Source: Tausonia pullulans | Taxonomy: Eukaryota > Basidiomycota > Tremellomycetes > Cystofilobasidiales > Mrakiaceae | Assembly (NCBI GenBank): GCA_951802195.1 | Contig: OX637624.1 | Location: 1,411,656 to 1,475,655, forward strand | Direction of reading: 5' to 3' | DNA: 64,000 nucleotides | Part shown: positions 35,348 to 46,970 of the stretch, piece after piece | Numbering within the stretch: position 1 is the stretch's first letter | Layout: each line of letters opens with the position of its first letter | The notes under the pieces: model-generated | The model's database searches: none | Told to the model about the DNA's origin: nothing | Seen by the model: only the letters and a program-made list of their open reading frames with translations | Program-made: the position numbers and the translations under genes

Positions 35348-38300
35348 ATGTCCAAGCGCAGGCCGTCGGTCGCCAGCACCACCTCCCCGCCCGCCGTGCT
35401 CAGCCCGGCGAGATCGTTCTCCGGCGCCCTCGGCCTCGCCCTCACGTCTCCCACCCATGAACGCGCCTCGGGCCCGCTCTCGCCGCCGCTCCTCTCGCCC
35501 CGCGCCGGGCACGACATCAAGCCCGCCCTTGTCCGCTCAGAGACGTCCCAGTCGGACGTGGCGAAGCATGACCCGGACGACCTCTTCCGCCGGCTCACCG
35601 TCGGCGAGGTCAAGCGAGTCGAGGCGAGGCTCCGGTTCGTCGTCTCCGCGCTTGAGAATCGCAGGCGTCGAGCAGCCCCGGCTCATCTCCTCCTCTCCCC
35701 CTGGCTCCAGATCATCGGCGCTCTCCAAGCAGTCTGAGCTTCGAAGCATGGTTGGGTTCGTGCCTGTTCGCTTCGCGCGTCTGACGTCGTCTCGTCGCGC
35801 GCTCGCTCAACTGACGTCGCCTCCTTTCTTCCAGCGAACGCTACCGCGACCTGCTTTCCTCCTCGGCGGCTCTTGCGACTCTGCACTCGTCCTCAGCCAA
35901 GCTGTCTGCGGGGTTCAGCCATATGAAGCGCGTTTCGAGCTCGGTGGGCGACTCGGCCGCCGCGTCCGGGTCCAAGCCCAGCGGGTCGTCGGTCGAGAGC
36001 GATGCTGGCGACGACAACCTCGCCGAAGGTGGGTGATCCACAGCGACAATGTGAGAGGAACTTGAGATACTGATTTTGATCGCGTGGGGTCGATCAGAGC
36101 TCGGCAACCTCCTCCCGCTCGCGTCCCAGACCAAACTTCTGCTCGACGCGCCCGAGACGCTCTGGCGCTTCCTCGAACACCACCAGTTCCTCCAGGCCGC
36201 TTGGTTGTTCTGCCTCGGTCGTGTCGTCCACCAGGAAGTAGGCGAGAGCGCCAGGGATGAAGTGAGAGCGTGTTTGATCTTGTACAGCTCGCCCTCGGTC
36301 GACTGACATCCGCCCCCCCGCCCTGGCTCTAGATCCAGCTGCCGCTCCTTCAGCGGCAATGGGAGTCGCTCAGTCAGTTCCGCTCACAGATCGTCCAGCG
36401 TGCTACCATCGGACTCCGCTCCCTTTCGCACACGGCCTCCGTGAGTGGCCAACGCGTCGCGGGCTCGTAGTCACTCCCTCGCTCACACCCGCTCCTTCTC
36501 CCCTCAGGAAACAACTCAGACTCTCATCGCCATCATCCTCCTCGACTCCATCTCCCTCCCTGCCTCCCTCTCTCTTTTACTCAACCAGCGAACCCACCTC
36601 CTCCGGGACTCGGCCCAGTCGAGCGTGCCTGCCTTAGTCCCCGACAAGGTGCCTCACTCTCAAACGGCGACGGCCCAGCCCTCCGGAACCGCTTCGCCAA
36701 CAGCGGGTGGACGTGGAGCCAAAGCGCCGGCCGAGATCTTGGAGGATATCGTCACCTCCCTCTGCGCGACCGTCGTTCAAGCTCGAGCGATCTTTGGGGC
36801 CATGGGAGAGGCGGCTTCTGACTCGCCGAGCCTCATCGAGCTGACAATGCAAGGCATTGAGCGCGGCGAGGTCGAGCCCTCGACCCCGACGATCACAGCT
36901 GGCGAGCGCCCGCCCCCTCCGCCGGAACATGCACTCTCTGAGGACTCGATCTCCGATCTCCCACCAACACCATCCAAGCAGACAAGCAGCGAGAGAATGC
37001 ACAAGCGTCGGGCCTCGCGGCTGAAATCAATCTCCCTTCCCTTCTCCCTCCCCCCTCATAGCATCCTCTCTCCCAAACCCTCCTCTTCGTCACTAACGGC
37101 ACCAACGGCGTCTGCGGCCGAGGTCTCCTCCCACCAGACCGCTCCTCCAATCCTCTCCACCCCTGCCCTGCTCCGAACCCTTCCCTCCTCTCCCCTGCTC
37201 TTGCGGTACCTTCCTCAGCCCGTCAAGTCGTACACGCCCTTTCTCTCATCTGCCTCCTCGCAACCGCTTCATCTTGCCGATACCCTCTCCTCCTGGCTCG
37301 AGTCCAACTCTTCTTTCCTCCGCTCGGCCCTTCACGACTTGGCCGCGCGCCTAATGACTGTCGCCCGCGTGTGGGAAACACGCGCCGATGTTGAACGGGC
37401 GCTGCTCGCCGTTGATGGCCTCGAGGCTGGTGAGCGCGACAAGATACGCGCGATCCTTGAGGCCGGGTGGGAGAAGCGCATCGGCGAGATCTGGGCGGTC
37501 CAGCTCTTGGAACTGAGGGATCGGCTCGGTGTCAGTCTTCAAAGCGCGCTGGACCACATCCAGGCGAATGCGAAGGACGCCTACGGCGATGTCATGCCTT
37601 CGGCGTTCCTCTTCTCTCCGTCGATACCCTTCCCGATCTCATCGTCTTCGGTCCCTCCCTCGTCGAGCCTTCCGACCTTCCGGACGGCGCTGCGCAAGCG
37701 CGTCGCTGCACGGACGCCCCTCCTTGACACTGTCCTCCGCGAGGCCGAGAGCCATTCGGCCGCCCTTCGCACTGACGTTGACATTCTTCGCCACGCCGTT
37801 TCCGATGCGACGGCGGAAAGGCTGCTGCAGACGTACCAGCCATTGGCTCGCGAGGCGCTCGAGGGCGTCGTGTTGGATTTGAAGGAAGTCCTGGCGTCGC
37901 AGGCGAAGAGCGAAGGTTAGCTTATCTCCTCCCCTCTGGCTGGCTGGTTGCTTGCGTGCCGCGAGCTGACCTGTCGCCTTCTCTCTTCGTCTCGGTCACT
38001 ACAGCCACGGCTGTCAAGTCGGAGATCTTCATCGGCCGGGTGGCGCACCACCTGCTCCTCAGCAAGACCTTTGAGACCGACGTCCTAGGCCCTGCTCAGA
38101 CCTCGGAGACTTGGCGATCTGGCCTCAAAGCGACGCATGCGACCTCGCTCAACCGGTGGCGGACGTGCGCTGTCGACGCGGCGGTTGCGTGCCTCGACCC
38201 GCTCTTCAAGACGGATCCGCGCCTCGTCGAGGCATCACAGGCCTACCTTTGGAAGCGTGAATACCCATTTTTGCTCTCTTACCTGGTATTCGCTTGTGCC

Positions 38301-39057
38301 TGACTGGTTTCTCTCTTCAGCCGCTCCCTCGGACGCCTCCATCCTCCTCCCGACGCGTTCCTCGACGGCAGTACATCTCTCCCTCCATTCTCTCGCCTCA
38401 TCCCTGCAGTCTCTTGGCCCGCCGCCATACACAGACACCTCCCACCTCGGCAAGGCGCTGTATGCTGAGTACGCGGAACGTGTCGTTAACCTCCCCGCCT
38501 GGTCATCGTCAACTACGATCGAAGGCAAGGCAATCATCCAGACGATCCTGGATATGAGTTTCCTCCAGAAACTCTCTGCTGTGTCCTCTGGGAAGGCTGC
38601 AGAGGCAGAGAAGATCTGGAACTCCTTGTTGGAGACCCTTGTCTCAAAGGTGCCGTTGTCTCATACTCTCAAATTTGCGTGTGTCGTCTTTGACTGACTT
38701 CGCCCATTGTCTTGCTAGGCTCCCAAGGCCCTTCGTTCCACGCTCCCCTCGCTTGTCGCTGCTCCAATCGCCGCCGAGCTCCTCCGAGTCCAGACGATCC
38801 TCTCACCGCTCCTGGGGACCTCGTCGCCCAGCTTGCCCCCTGTTCCCATTCGTAAGACGAGCACTCTCGGCCCTACGAATCCCTCAACGGAGACTACAGT
38901 CGGCGCAACCCCTTCAATGACGGGGACAGACACGCGACACCTCTCGCTTCTCTGGCTCGGGGTCCCGAAGCAGGAGATAGAGATGGGCGAAGCCCTCGCG
39001 GTTGTGAGCCCGAGCCAGCGGTTTGGGCTGCTTAGTGTGACGATGCCGGTGCGGTGA
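35348..39057 (+). CDS. COG1: Conserved oligomeric Golgi complex subunit 1
   Basis: Spliced CDS. COG1 belongs to lobe A of the COG tethering complex, which directs retrograde vesicles within the Golgi. Start MSKRRPSVAST, then the Vps51-type N-terminal helical part: DPDDLFRRLTVGEVKRVEARLR, ERYRDLLSSS and HSSSAKLSAGFSHMKR. These match the COG1 pattern of a helix before the ER(Y)RD block. ELGNLLPLASQTKLLLDAPE and LWRFLEHHQFLQAAWLFCL follow, then QLPLLQRQWESLSQFRSQI. The central exon (about 36510-37917) is long and uninterrupted. The C-terminus has LWLGVPKQEIEMGEAL and FGLLSVTMPVR, stop at 39055. Assignment rests on the ordered N-terminal motifs and total length. Confidence 0.85.
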
Positions 39058-39396
39058 GGAAAAGGTGTGGTGATGGAGGTGGCGGTGGTAGAAAATGGGG
39101 GGGGGGGGGAAGAACTGATGAGATGTCGTTGGTTTCACGTTGGCACACACGCATATGGGTGTGGGTGTGTGGGCTCAATATTCTCCGCTAGAGTTGTCAA
39201 TATCCACCGTAGTTGAAGCAACGATTCCCAAATACGGGATGTGGGGATGGATAAGAACTGTCGTCGAGACGTATTAGTCGTCAAGACAACAGAGAACAGG
39301 CGGATGACAGCGGCTTCCCGCCCGTCGCCGTCGTTTCGACAGGTCGACGAAGGTCAGCCTCCATCCTCGACGTCACTCCCCTTCCTGTCCCTTCTC
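39058..39396. other. intergenic, COG1 to SCO1
   Basis: A 339-bp gap between same-strand genes with a G13 run at 39097-39109, a GT-rich run near 39155-39170 and the SCO1 leader. No gene seen. Confidence 0.6.
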
Positions 39397-40744
39397 ATGT
39401 CTGTCCTTGGCCCCTCCCTCCGCTCGATAGCGTCCCCCTCCTTTTCCGCGCTTGCCCGCCGCCCGCTAGCCTTAGCTTCTTCCTCGCGACTCCCTGCGGC
39501 CGCCGTTGCGTCTTTCCGTCGCTCCTCCTCCACTCCGATCCCCCCTCCTCCTCCTCCTCCGCCATCGCCCACTACCAAGCCTCAGAAGCCGCTCGAGCTC
39601 CCGAGGCTCAAGGACGAGCCGACGCAGGACCAGGCTCGGACCCGAGGTCTCGTCGGCGTGAGTTCTTTCCCTCACGATGAAGTCATGTAGCTCGGTGGGT
39701 CAGGCCGGGGAATTGACGACCATTCCCTTCAGGTGTTTGATTGGAAGACGGCCCTGATCTTTGTATCGGTCGGAGGAGGTCTCTACTTCTACTTCGAAAA
39801 CGAAAAGGCCAAGGTCGCTGAGCTGAAGGGTGCGTCAGGCGCGTCTGGCCGACATTTCGACTTGCTAGCTGATCGGCCGACCCGGCGACTGCTCTCTGTC
39901 TGTCTATTGCAGCCCAGGAGAAGAAGCGGCAGTCGACGAAGTCCGGCAAGCCGCTGATTGGCGGGCCCTTCCACCTCGTCGACCAAGACGGCAAGGAGTT
40001 CACTGAGAAGGATCTCCTCGGTCAATGGACGCTCATGTACTTTGGCTTCACCAACTGCCCGGATATCTGCCCGGAGGAGCTGGACAAGATGTCGGACGTT
40101 GTCGACATCCTTGGTGCGTGGTGCTTTGCGGTACAGTAGTAAGCTGGTGATTTCGACTAACGGGCTGAGGCGCGCAATATCAGACAAGAAATACGGTCCC
40201 ATTGCCCGCCCAGTCTTTGTCTCCTGTGACCCGGCCCGAGATGATATTCCCCAGGTCAAGAAGTACATCTCTGGTGCGTGCGTTCCTCGCTGGCACCTTC
40301 GCAGCGGCTCCCCGGCTGACTGTCGCCCTCAGAGTTCCACCCTCGCACCGTCGGTCTTACAGGCCCTTACGAGCATATCAAGCACATGTGCAAGGTCTAT
40401 CGCGTCTACTTCTCGACCCCGCCTAACGCCAAGGCGACGGATGACTACCTTGTCGACCACAGGTGAGTCTCGTCTTTCTGCGCGTGTCACATTGCCTGTG
40501 GCTGAGCTTTCTTGCGCAGCATCTACTTCTACCTTCTTGACCCGGACGGCACATTCGTCGACGCGTTTGGCAAGGCGACTACCGCGGAGGAGGTCGTCGA
40601 GAAAGTGGGCTGCTTGTCTCCTTTCTCTTTTTCTTCCCTCGCTCGCTGACTCTTGCTCGTTTCTAGATCGACATCGCTCTCGAGGAGTGGAAGCAGGCCG
40701 CCAAGGCCGCCGCCAGCCTCGCGAAGCTCGAGTCGAGCACCTGA
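39397..40744 (+). CDS. SCO1: Sco1, copper chaperone for cytochrome c oxidase
   Basis: Spliced CDS. Sco1 sits in the mitochondrial inner membrane and delivers copper to the CuA site of Cox2. The start [15 protein letters not shown] gives a Ser/Arg-rich presequence; an upstream in-frame ATG at 39241 is less likely because it would bury that signal. A Pro-rich stretch precedes the single membrane helix, [18 protein letters not shown]. The thioredoxin-like domain begins [14 protein letters not shown]; the copper-binding CxxxC is in [15 protein letters not shown], and the histidine ligand is in [17 protein letters not shown]. Also present are [12 protein letters not shown] and [10 protein letters not shown]. 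It ends LAKLESST. Confidence 0.94.
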
Positions 40745-40872
40745 TAGAGCTCACCCCTCCTGCTGCTATGCCGTGCTTCCGCTCTTTCTCCTTTTTCTAG
40801 ATGGATGGCATGAGACCTCTCCACTCTTTATTGGATCCCAGGAGAGAAGAAAACATACCCGCCCGTCATCCG

Positions 40873-43407
40873 TCATCCTCGTCGGGCCTCGAGACGCGCT
40901 AGCATCGCCTTGACCTCTGCAAGCGTCTTCTTCTCCCTCGGCGGCTGCCCGCTGGTGCTGCCGACAGTTGATGCCGCTGGGATCCGCGATGTGGGACGAG
41001 GGATGCCCGCTGCTGGCGCAGCTGTTGGCCGAGGAAGCAACGCTGCTGGTCGTCTGAGGCTCTGAAGATGGGTCGGGGCGGACGACGTCGTGGCTTTCAA
41101 CTGTTTGGGTACTGCCGTTGTCTTGACCGGCGACGGTGGTAAAGGCTGCTCGCTACCCATGAGCGACGCGAGCGAAGTGTTGGTCCAGACAGGCGGGGTG
41201 GTCGTCGCTGAAGCTGGCTCGCTGGTTCGGTTGGTGTTGGTGAGGGGTACGAGCGCGGTTGGTGCTGACCGAAGATTTGGTGTGAGTTCCCGGATGGGCC
41301 GGCCGAGGGTGCTGCTTGTGCTGCTGCTACTCGATATAGCTGGGCGCGAGGAAGTTGTCTTTCGAATGCCGCCGGAGAGGGCCGGCACCGTTGTCGCTGT
41401 TCGAAACGGCGGAGGAGTTGGCCTTGAAGACTCGACGCGTGCGAACCGAGAGGAGGACCCAGATGACTGCGCCGGCCTTCGAGGAGTAAGAGACGACGTT
41501 GAAGGGGAGGAGATGTTTGGTCCAGCGGCGGTGAGACGAGGGACGGAGAGGCTCCGACGGGCTGGCGAGCTGCTTCTGCTGCCGCCTGATCCGACGACGT
41601 ACTGGTGATGTCGCAAGGCTGTTAGACTCCGAGAGGGTGAAGCAACAGCACTCGTTTGGTGCGACGACGGTGCCTGATCCTGGAGCCAGAGCTTATCCAT
41701 TGTCGTCGCCAGAGGAGTCCGGTTTGAGACGCGAACTGACTGCGAGGTGGGTGCTGGCGAGGATACAGTCAGCGTTGATCGAGCTGTGAACCACGACGAA
41801 GTAGACTCACCGTCCTCCTGTCGGTATTGCCGCTTCTCTCGGTCGGTTGCTTGGCCCATGAAAACGGGCAAATCCACCTTAGACTCGGTGTCTTCGACAT
41901 CAAAGTCGAGTTCTGTGCTGGCGTCCGAACCACGAGGACCTGACTTCGAAAACCTTGGCAGGGACGTGTCGAGAAGAGATGCCGTGGGAGTTGGCGGAGC
42001 AAACACCGAGGTGGCGAGGCTGTCGAGGGAGACTTCAGTCACTGAGGGTTACTTGCTGACCAGGGAAGTAAAGCTTACATCGGATTTGGCGCGATGGCGG
42101 ATGAACGATTGCTTGAGGATGCGGCTGGTGGTTGAGGGAGCTCCCAGTCGTCCTCATCCTCCTCGCCGACAGCCATGAGCCCGGAGAAGCTCACGTCTTC
42201 ATCGTGGAAATCGTCAACGTTGATCACAAACGTCTCATCGCCTCCGCCTCCGTCTCCTCCACTGCCACCGAAGCCATCGGGAGAGGCCGGCGAGAACTCA
42301 AGATGTTGACGCTGCTTGAGGGGGGAGCGTGTGTGGAGGATGGATCCCCTGGGCTTTGTCGGCGAAGGCTTACGGAGTGAGGAAGGAGGGGATATCGATC
42401 GACGAGGGGGGGCCATCACACCTGTCGGAGCAGGGATCACGAGCGAGCGATCCGAGTCGTCGTCGTCGTCCTCCGGCCGAGTGTTGAACGTCGGGAGGCT
42501 GAACGCGAACGAGGCGTCGGGCCCATCATGAGCAGCGAGGTCGAACGTCTCGTCCTGGGAACCAAAGAGGTTCCGAAGAGCGTGTGTTGAGGCCGAGAGC
42601 GAGGGGAGGAAGGTCGACTGGGCGAGGGCATTGGCAGTGATGGACGAGGGTAGCACGAAGGAATTGTCGTCCTGTGGGGGTGAGGATGGCGACGCCGCCT
42701 TTCTGGGGGGCCGCAAAGGTACTTCGACGAATGTCCGAGGGACAGATTGATAGAAGGATGCAGATGACGAGGGCGTGGTGGTAATTGGGCGGGCATGCTG
42801 CTGAGGGGCTGGCTGCTCGAGCGAGGGCGATGTCGGTGGTGCCTCTGGGTGGTCGACAATGGTTTTTGTCGAGGATGGTCTGCCTCTTTCTCCTCGACAG
42901 CTCCGAGCAGCGGAAAAGGATGAAGGGAGATCCATCTCGAGGAGAAAGTCGTCGACCTGAGCCGGCTGCTCAGGCGTTGTCTCTTGAACACGGCGAGCAG
43001 TACTGCTCGTCGAGGTCGCCCTAGCGGGCGGTTTCCTCGGCGTATCGTCCCAAGAGATGAGGGCCGCTTCTCCGACATCATGCTTCTCAGAAGTCGGCTC
43101 CTTCTCCTCGACGTCGTCCAGATCGACGAGCGAGCCAATGGCGGCGCCCTTGCCGGGCGAGCCGAGGTCAAGGAGGGGGCCAGTGTTGATCGACGAGGAC
43201 GACGCCCCGCCGCCATTGTTGGCCCTCGCTGCCGCCGCCTCGGGATGAAAGAAAGCAAACTGGTCGGATTCCCGGTCGTCCTCGGGAAGGGCGAAGGAGG
43301 ACGGCAGGCATGGGGGCTTCTCGGGAGACTGCCTGGAGAGCGGGTCGAAAAGGAAGCTGGTATGGGGGACAGAGAAGGTCGGTGTCTTCTCGAAAGGGCA
43401 GGTTCAT
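40873..43407 (-). CDS. Disordered Ser/Pro-rich protein with possible N-terminal frameshift
   Basis: Minus-strand CDS of about 800 residues, largely disordered, with repeated SP motifs (RSPLKQR, LRKPSPTKPRG), acidic clusters (EEDEDDWELP; EDDDDDSDRS) and short modules such as RNLFGSQDETFD, DETFVINVDDF and MDKLWLQDQ. It ends KTLAEVKAMLARLEARRG. Many SP sites suggest a kinase-regulated, perhaps cell-cycle protein, but I recognise no family. The main frame stays open leftward from 43400 with no usable ATG. The nearest ATG (43405-43407, MNLPF) is one base out of frame at CCCTTTCGAG. Reading one T fewer would give MNLPFEKTPTFSVPH and continue into the main frame. The safe internal start is 42935. 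Confidence 0.6.
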
Positions 43408-43698
43408 GTGCCGAAGGACGAACAGGGTCTGCCTGGGCTTGGGTCTCTGTTTCTGCTGTGTGCGGATGTGCATGGAGGGTGTGTGGGGCGAGGGGTGGGC
43501 GGTGTTTGCAGTTGGTTGTTGGCCTGAGCTCTCCCAGCTCGAAAGACAGTCGCGACGCGAGCCGCCTGTGTTCCGCGCGCGTCGCTGGGCCCGGGCAGGC
43601 GAGGGCGCGACAAGGCCACTGCTGGCATCGGACAGCGCTCGCTCCCCGGCCTCGTCGACCGCCAACGACCACTGCACCAGCCGCACCGAGAGCCAGCC
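43408..43698. promoter_or_regulatory. divergent promoter, disordered protein / ERJ5
   Basis: A 291-bp gap between opposite-strand starts. It is GC-rich with no obvious TATA box and must serve both genes. Confidence 0.5.
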
Positions 43699-45247
43699 AT
43701 GCGCGTCTTCCTTCTTGCCCTGCTCTTTGCAGCCTTCTGCGGCGTCGCCCTTGGTGAACGAGACCCCTTCTTAGCAGGGATGCTGCAACCAGCGCTGACG
43801 CGACGACAACCGCCTCTCCTATCCTCGCCCGACGTGTTCGCTGGCAGCTTGGGAAAAGTGCGCCGCCTCCTGCGCCACCAGTCGCGTCCCCAGTGCATGG
43901 GACCCGCTCTGAACTGACCGACTATGTCCATCGCAGAGAGGACTACGAAATCTTTGAGATCGGTAAGGCCTCTCGCCGTGGGTCATCCGGAGCTGCGACG
44001 CTCGCGTGCTCACCCCCTGCTCTCCGTCGTCCAGTCGCTGCTCTCGAGAAGGCTGAGGGTGTGTCTCTTCACCCCAAGACTACGGCGTCTCCTGCTTACT
44101 TCTTTACTCTCTCCAGGCAAGGGCACCGACTTTTACAAGTATATTGACGCCCTCCCCGGCGCGACCGAGCGCGAGATCCGAAAGGCGTACCGTGGGCTCT
44201 CGATGGCGATGCAGTGGGTCTCTGGGCGCTCTTGCGGATGGTAGGTGGCGCTCCTGACCTTAATGCTCGCTTAGCCCGGACAAGAATCCCGGCGACAAGG
44301 TCATGGCCGACCGTTACGCGCGTCTGACTGTCATCAAAGACATCCTCACGAACAGCGAAAAGCGCAAGCGCTACGACGTGAGTTGAGTCTGTGATCCGTG
44401 CCGAAAGCGCTTCGCTGACAGCTGTCTGCTCTCCAGTTCTTCTACAAGAACGGCGTTCCTATCTGGAAGGGTGTGCACGCACTTAGTCCTTGCAATTCGG
44501 ACGTCTTCTAAACTGAGATCTGTCTTGTTCCTCGTTCCCTCCAGGCACCGGCTACTTCTGTGCGTTTTCTGGCCCCGCCTTGAGATACTCTGTACTGACA
44601 TGCTGCCTGCGATCAGACTCGCGCTGGCGCCCTGGGTTCATCACTGTTCTTATCTTCCTCGCTATCCTGACCTCGCTTGCGCAGCACCTCGTCGCCTACC
44701 TCAACTACAAGCGTGACATCCAGCGCATCAACGACCTCATCGTCAAGGCTCAGACGCTCGCCTGGGCGCCCAGGAGAGCTGGCGGGCCGATTGTCAAGGA
44801 CGCAAAGACCAAAGTCGCCGTCCCCATCGGAAACACTGGGAGGGCCGTCGAGTGCCAGGTCATGCGCGAGGGCGAGGTTTTCCTGGTGAGTCGCAGCCCC
44901 CTTTCTCTTGGCTCTCGCAGGGTTGCCAACGGCTATGTTCTTCCTCTCAGCTCGATCCACCCAATGAGGCGGCGCTCCTCTCGACCGACATTGTCGTCCG
45001 CCCTGCGTTCTCTGCCACATGGCCCTTTGCCGTCGCCCGCTCCCTTCAGGTCAAAGCTGGCCTACGTACTCCCGACGAGTTCCCCGAGTCGGGCGTAGAG
45101 GAGGACCTCGACGCCGACGCTGCTGGCTCGGACCAGGACGGTGTTACTGGCGAAACCTCGGCGCTCTCTAAGACGCAGCTCAAGAGGGCCGCGCGCCAGG
45201 AGAAGATGGAGAAAGCTGCTCAAGCTGGTGCTGCTCGCAGGCGATAG
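43699..45247 (+). CDS. ERJ5: ER-resident J-domain protein, ERJ5-like
   Basis: Spliced CDS. It is a membrane J-protein that stimulates the ER Hsp70 (Kar2/BiP) and maintains folding capacity. An N-terminal signal peptide (MRVFLLALLFAAFCGVAL) is followed, after an intron, by EDYEIFEIVAALEKAEG. The J domain reads FYKYIDALPGATEREIRKAYRG, then the HPD signature MAMHPDKNPGDK, whose His codon is completed across an intron at about 44211-44275. It continues YARLTVIKDIL and KRYDFFYKNG. A membrane helix follows, FITVLIFLAILTSLAQHL. The cytosolic tail is lysine-rich (KTQLKRAARQEKMEKA) and ends ARRR. The exact first junction is uncertain: donors at 43755 and about 43858 are both possible. Order of signal, J domain and helix fits ERJ5. 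Confidence 0.87.
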
Positions 45248-45329
45248 ATGCACCTTTTGTTTTCAGGACAGACGATGCACTTTGCCTTTCATACACCACC
45301 ATCAGCTGATCTCGTGGAAGACCACACCG

Positions 45330-45736
45330 TGTCAAACTGACCCAAGGCTCGAGGACTAAGGAGGTGGGCGGTAGTAGTGGAGTGGGGCTAAAGTGATGGA
45401 GATGGGCATAGGCTTGCTTCGACGTCTAGGGCAGGTTTGTCGACTCTAGATGATACTCAGAGTGCAGAATAAAATTCTACAATGAACTGAGCGTTGCATG
45501 GACGAGGGATGAAAATAATGGAGGGAATGAGAACAATGAGAAAGCAAAGAGTGTGGGACAGATGACGAATTCAGAGAGAGGGAAGGGTAACGAAGCAAGG
45601 AACCTGGGCCGATGTGGCAAAAGAATGGACGAGTATGAGGGAATGCTGAGCAAGAAAGGGAAAGGCTACACAGACGCCGAGTTGGCCAAGCGCCTGACCG
45701 AGATGGTAAATCCGGGAGATCCGGGAGATCCTAACA
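45330..45736 (+). mobile_element. solo LTR, old copy (copy 1)
   Basis: A diverged copy of the subtelomeric repeat family. It opens with a decayed end (tgtcaaactgacccaagg), carries the internal block gatactcagagtgcagaa (near 45450), and ends gatcctaaca. No target duplication remains. It begins 82 bp after the ERJ5 stop and marks the left border of the repeat-rich region. Confidence 0.7.
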
Positions 45737-46970
45737 CCAGTCGACACTCTCCTCGAACTCACTCCCATAGCGATCTAACATAACGCAGCCCTTAAAAAAT
45801 AATCCTTCACGCTGTACTTGGTCAGGCTTTCTCCCAAGCGCCAGTCCCCGACCTGCTCGTATAGCTGCTCAATGGCCTGACGTGGTCGCCGAAGTCAGCT
45901 GAGAGTCTAGCTGCTCTCGAGTACATAGTGTTGACGGTACCGAGAAAATTGATCGGAGCCATGGAAGAAACATTTTTGGGCAGCGTGTTGACTGAAAGGG
46001 CACAAGCATGCGGTACATGTACACTTGGTCTTTTCCCTCGAAACCATCGAACCTGCACCTCCCTCACCTCCCTCACCAGGAACACCCAATCATCAACCCA
46101 AAATGCCCGTTGCTGGGTAATTAGCTCCATTTCCAGATCCCACCACCCCCCACGACCCTAGGGTTTTCGCCTCCCACTCGAAGATTAAACCTGGCTCGCC
46201 CACCTAAGCCTAACCTGAGTCCATCTACCGACCTTAATGGGATGCCCAGCTCGCTACCGCTACCGCCACCGCCACCGCCACCGTCACCGCCACCGTACGT
46301 CACTAGATGTCGACGCCATCGATGACGCTCGAATCTGGCCGATCCACTCCCAGGGGTCAAGGATTATCAGGACAAGGTTTCTGAATAATGTCGCTTTCCC
46401 ACCCGCAATGTCTTCCCATGCGACCCACTCGTGGGTTTAATGGCTGTGGGAATTCAATCTAGGAACAGTCTGGCAGCCGACTTGAGGGCGTCGGATGCTA
46501 AACCCTTCTAGAGACATAGTCTGGAATGAGGGTCTTAAGAAGGGTACAGGGGGCAAGGTTTGCCTAGAACCAACGAGTGGTTCCAGCTGATAAGAGGATG
46601 TGGATGTGTTTCGTCCACGAAGTGAAACCCCCTCTGAGAAAATTTTGTATTCTCAGCCACCGCTGATCGCATGTCGTCATCAGTTTTGCTAGTAATTGCG
46701 ATGACGAAAACAGTGATCAGCGTGTACGAAGGGATTGACGTCAGTCCCTGGTGGATCCCTCTTTGGCCTAATAAGGTAACAACCCGCGTCGTCTCGACTG
46801 GTCCGCGTCAACCTCCGTTCGCCCTTTGTGCAGATATAAAGGAAGACAAAACCAGAGGGGAAGCATTCCTCGAACCAAGACGAGCAAAAACTTCTCAATA
46901 CATCCCACAAAAACAGCACTCTATACAAACACACCAGCCAACCACCACACCACTAACACCACCAGTCGCG
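45737..46970. other. intergenic region upstream of opsin-related gene
   Basis: No convincing gene. It holds an imperfect CCGCCA hexamer tract at about 46253-46296 and, towards the right, a promoter-like stretch with a TATA element. The 5' leader next to the start codon is rich in CA and CCA. Confidence 0.5.
46834..46840 (+). promoter_or_regulatory. TATA box of opsin-related gene
   Basis: The sequence atataaa lies 131 bp before the start codon at 46971, followed by an A/C-rich leader. This is the clearest TATA element in the window and fits the strong, stress-inducible expression known for HSP30/MRH1-type genes. That the gene is induced is inference. Confidence 0.6.

Noticed and set aside
39241-39396. 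SCO1 start at the upstream ATG at 39241
   Set aside because: It would place about 50 charged residues before the mitochondrial presequence that begins at [10 protein letters not shown].
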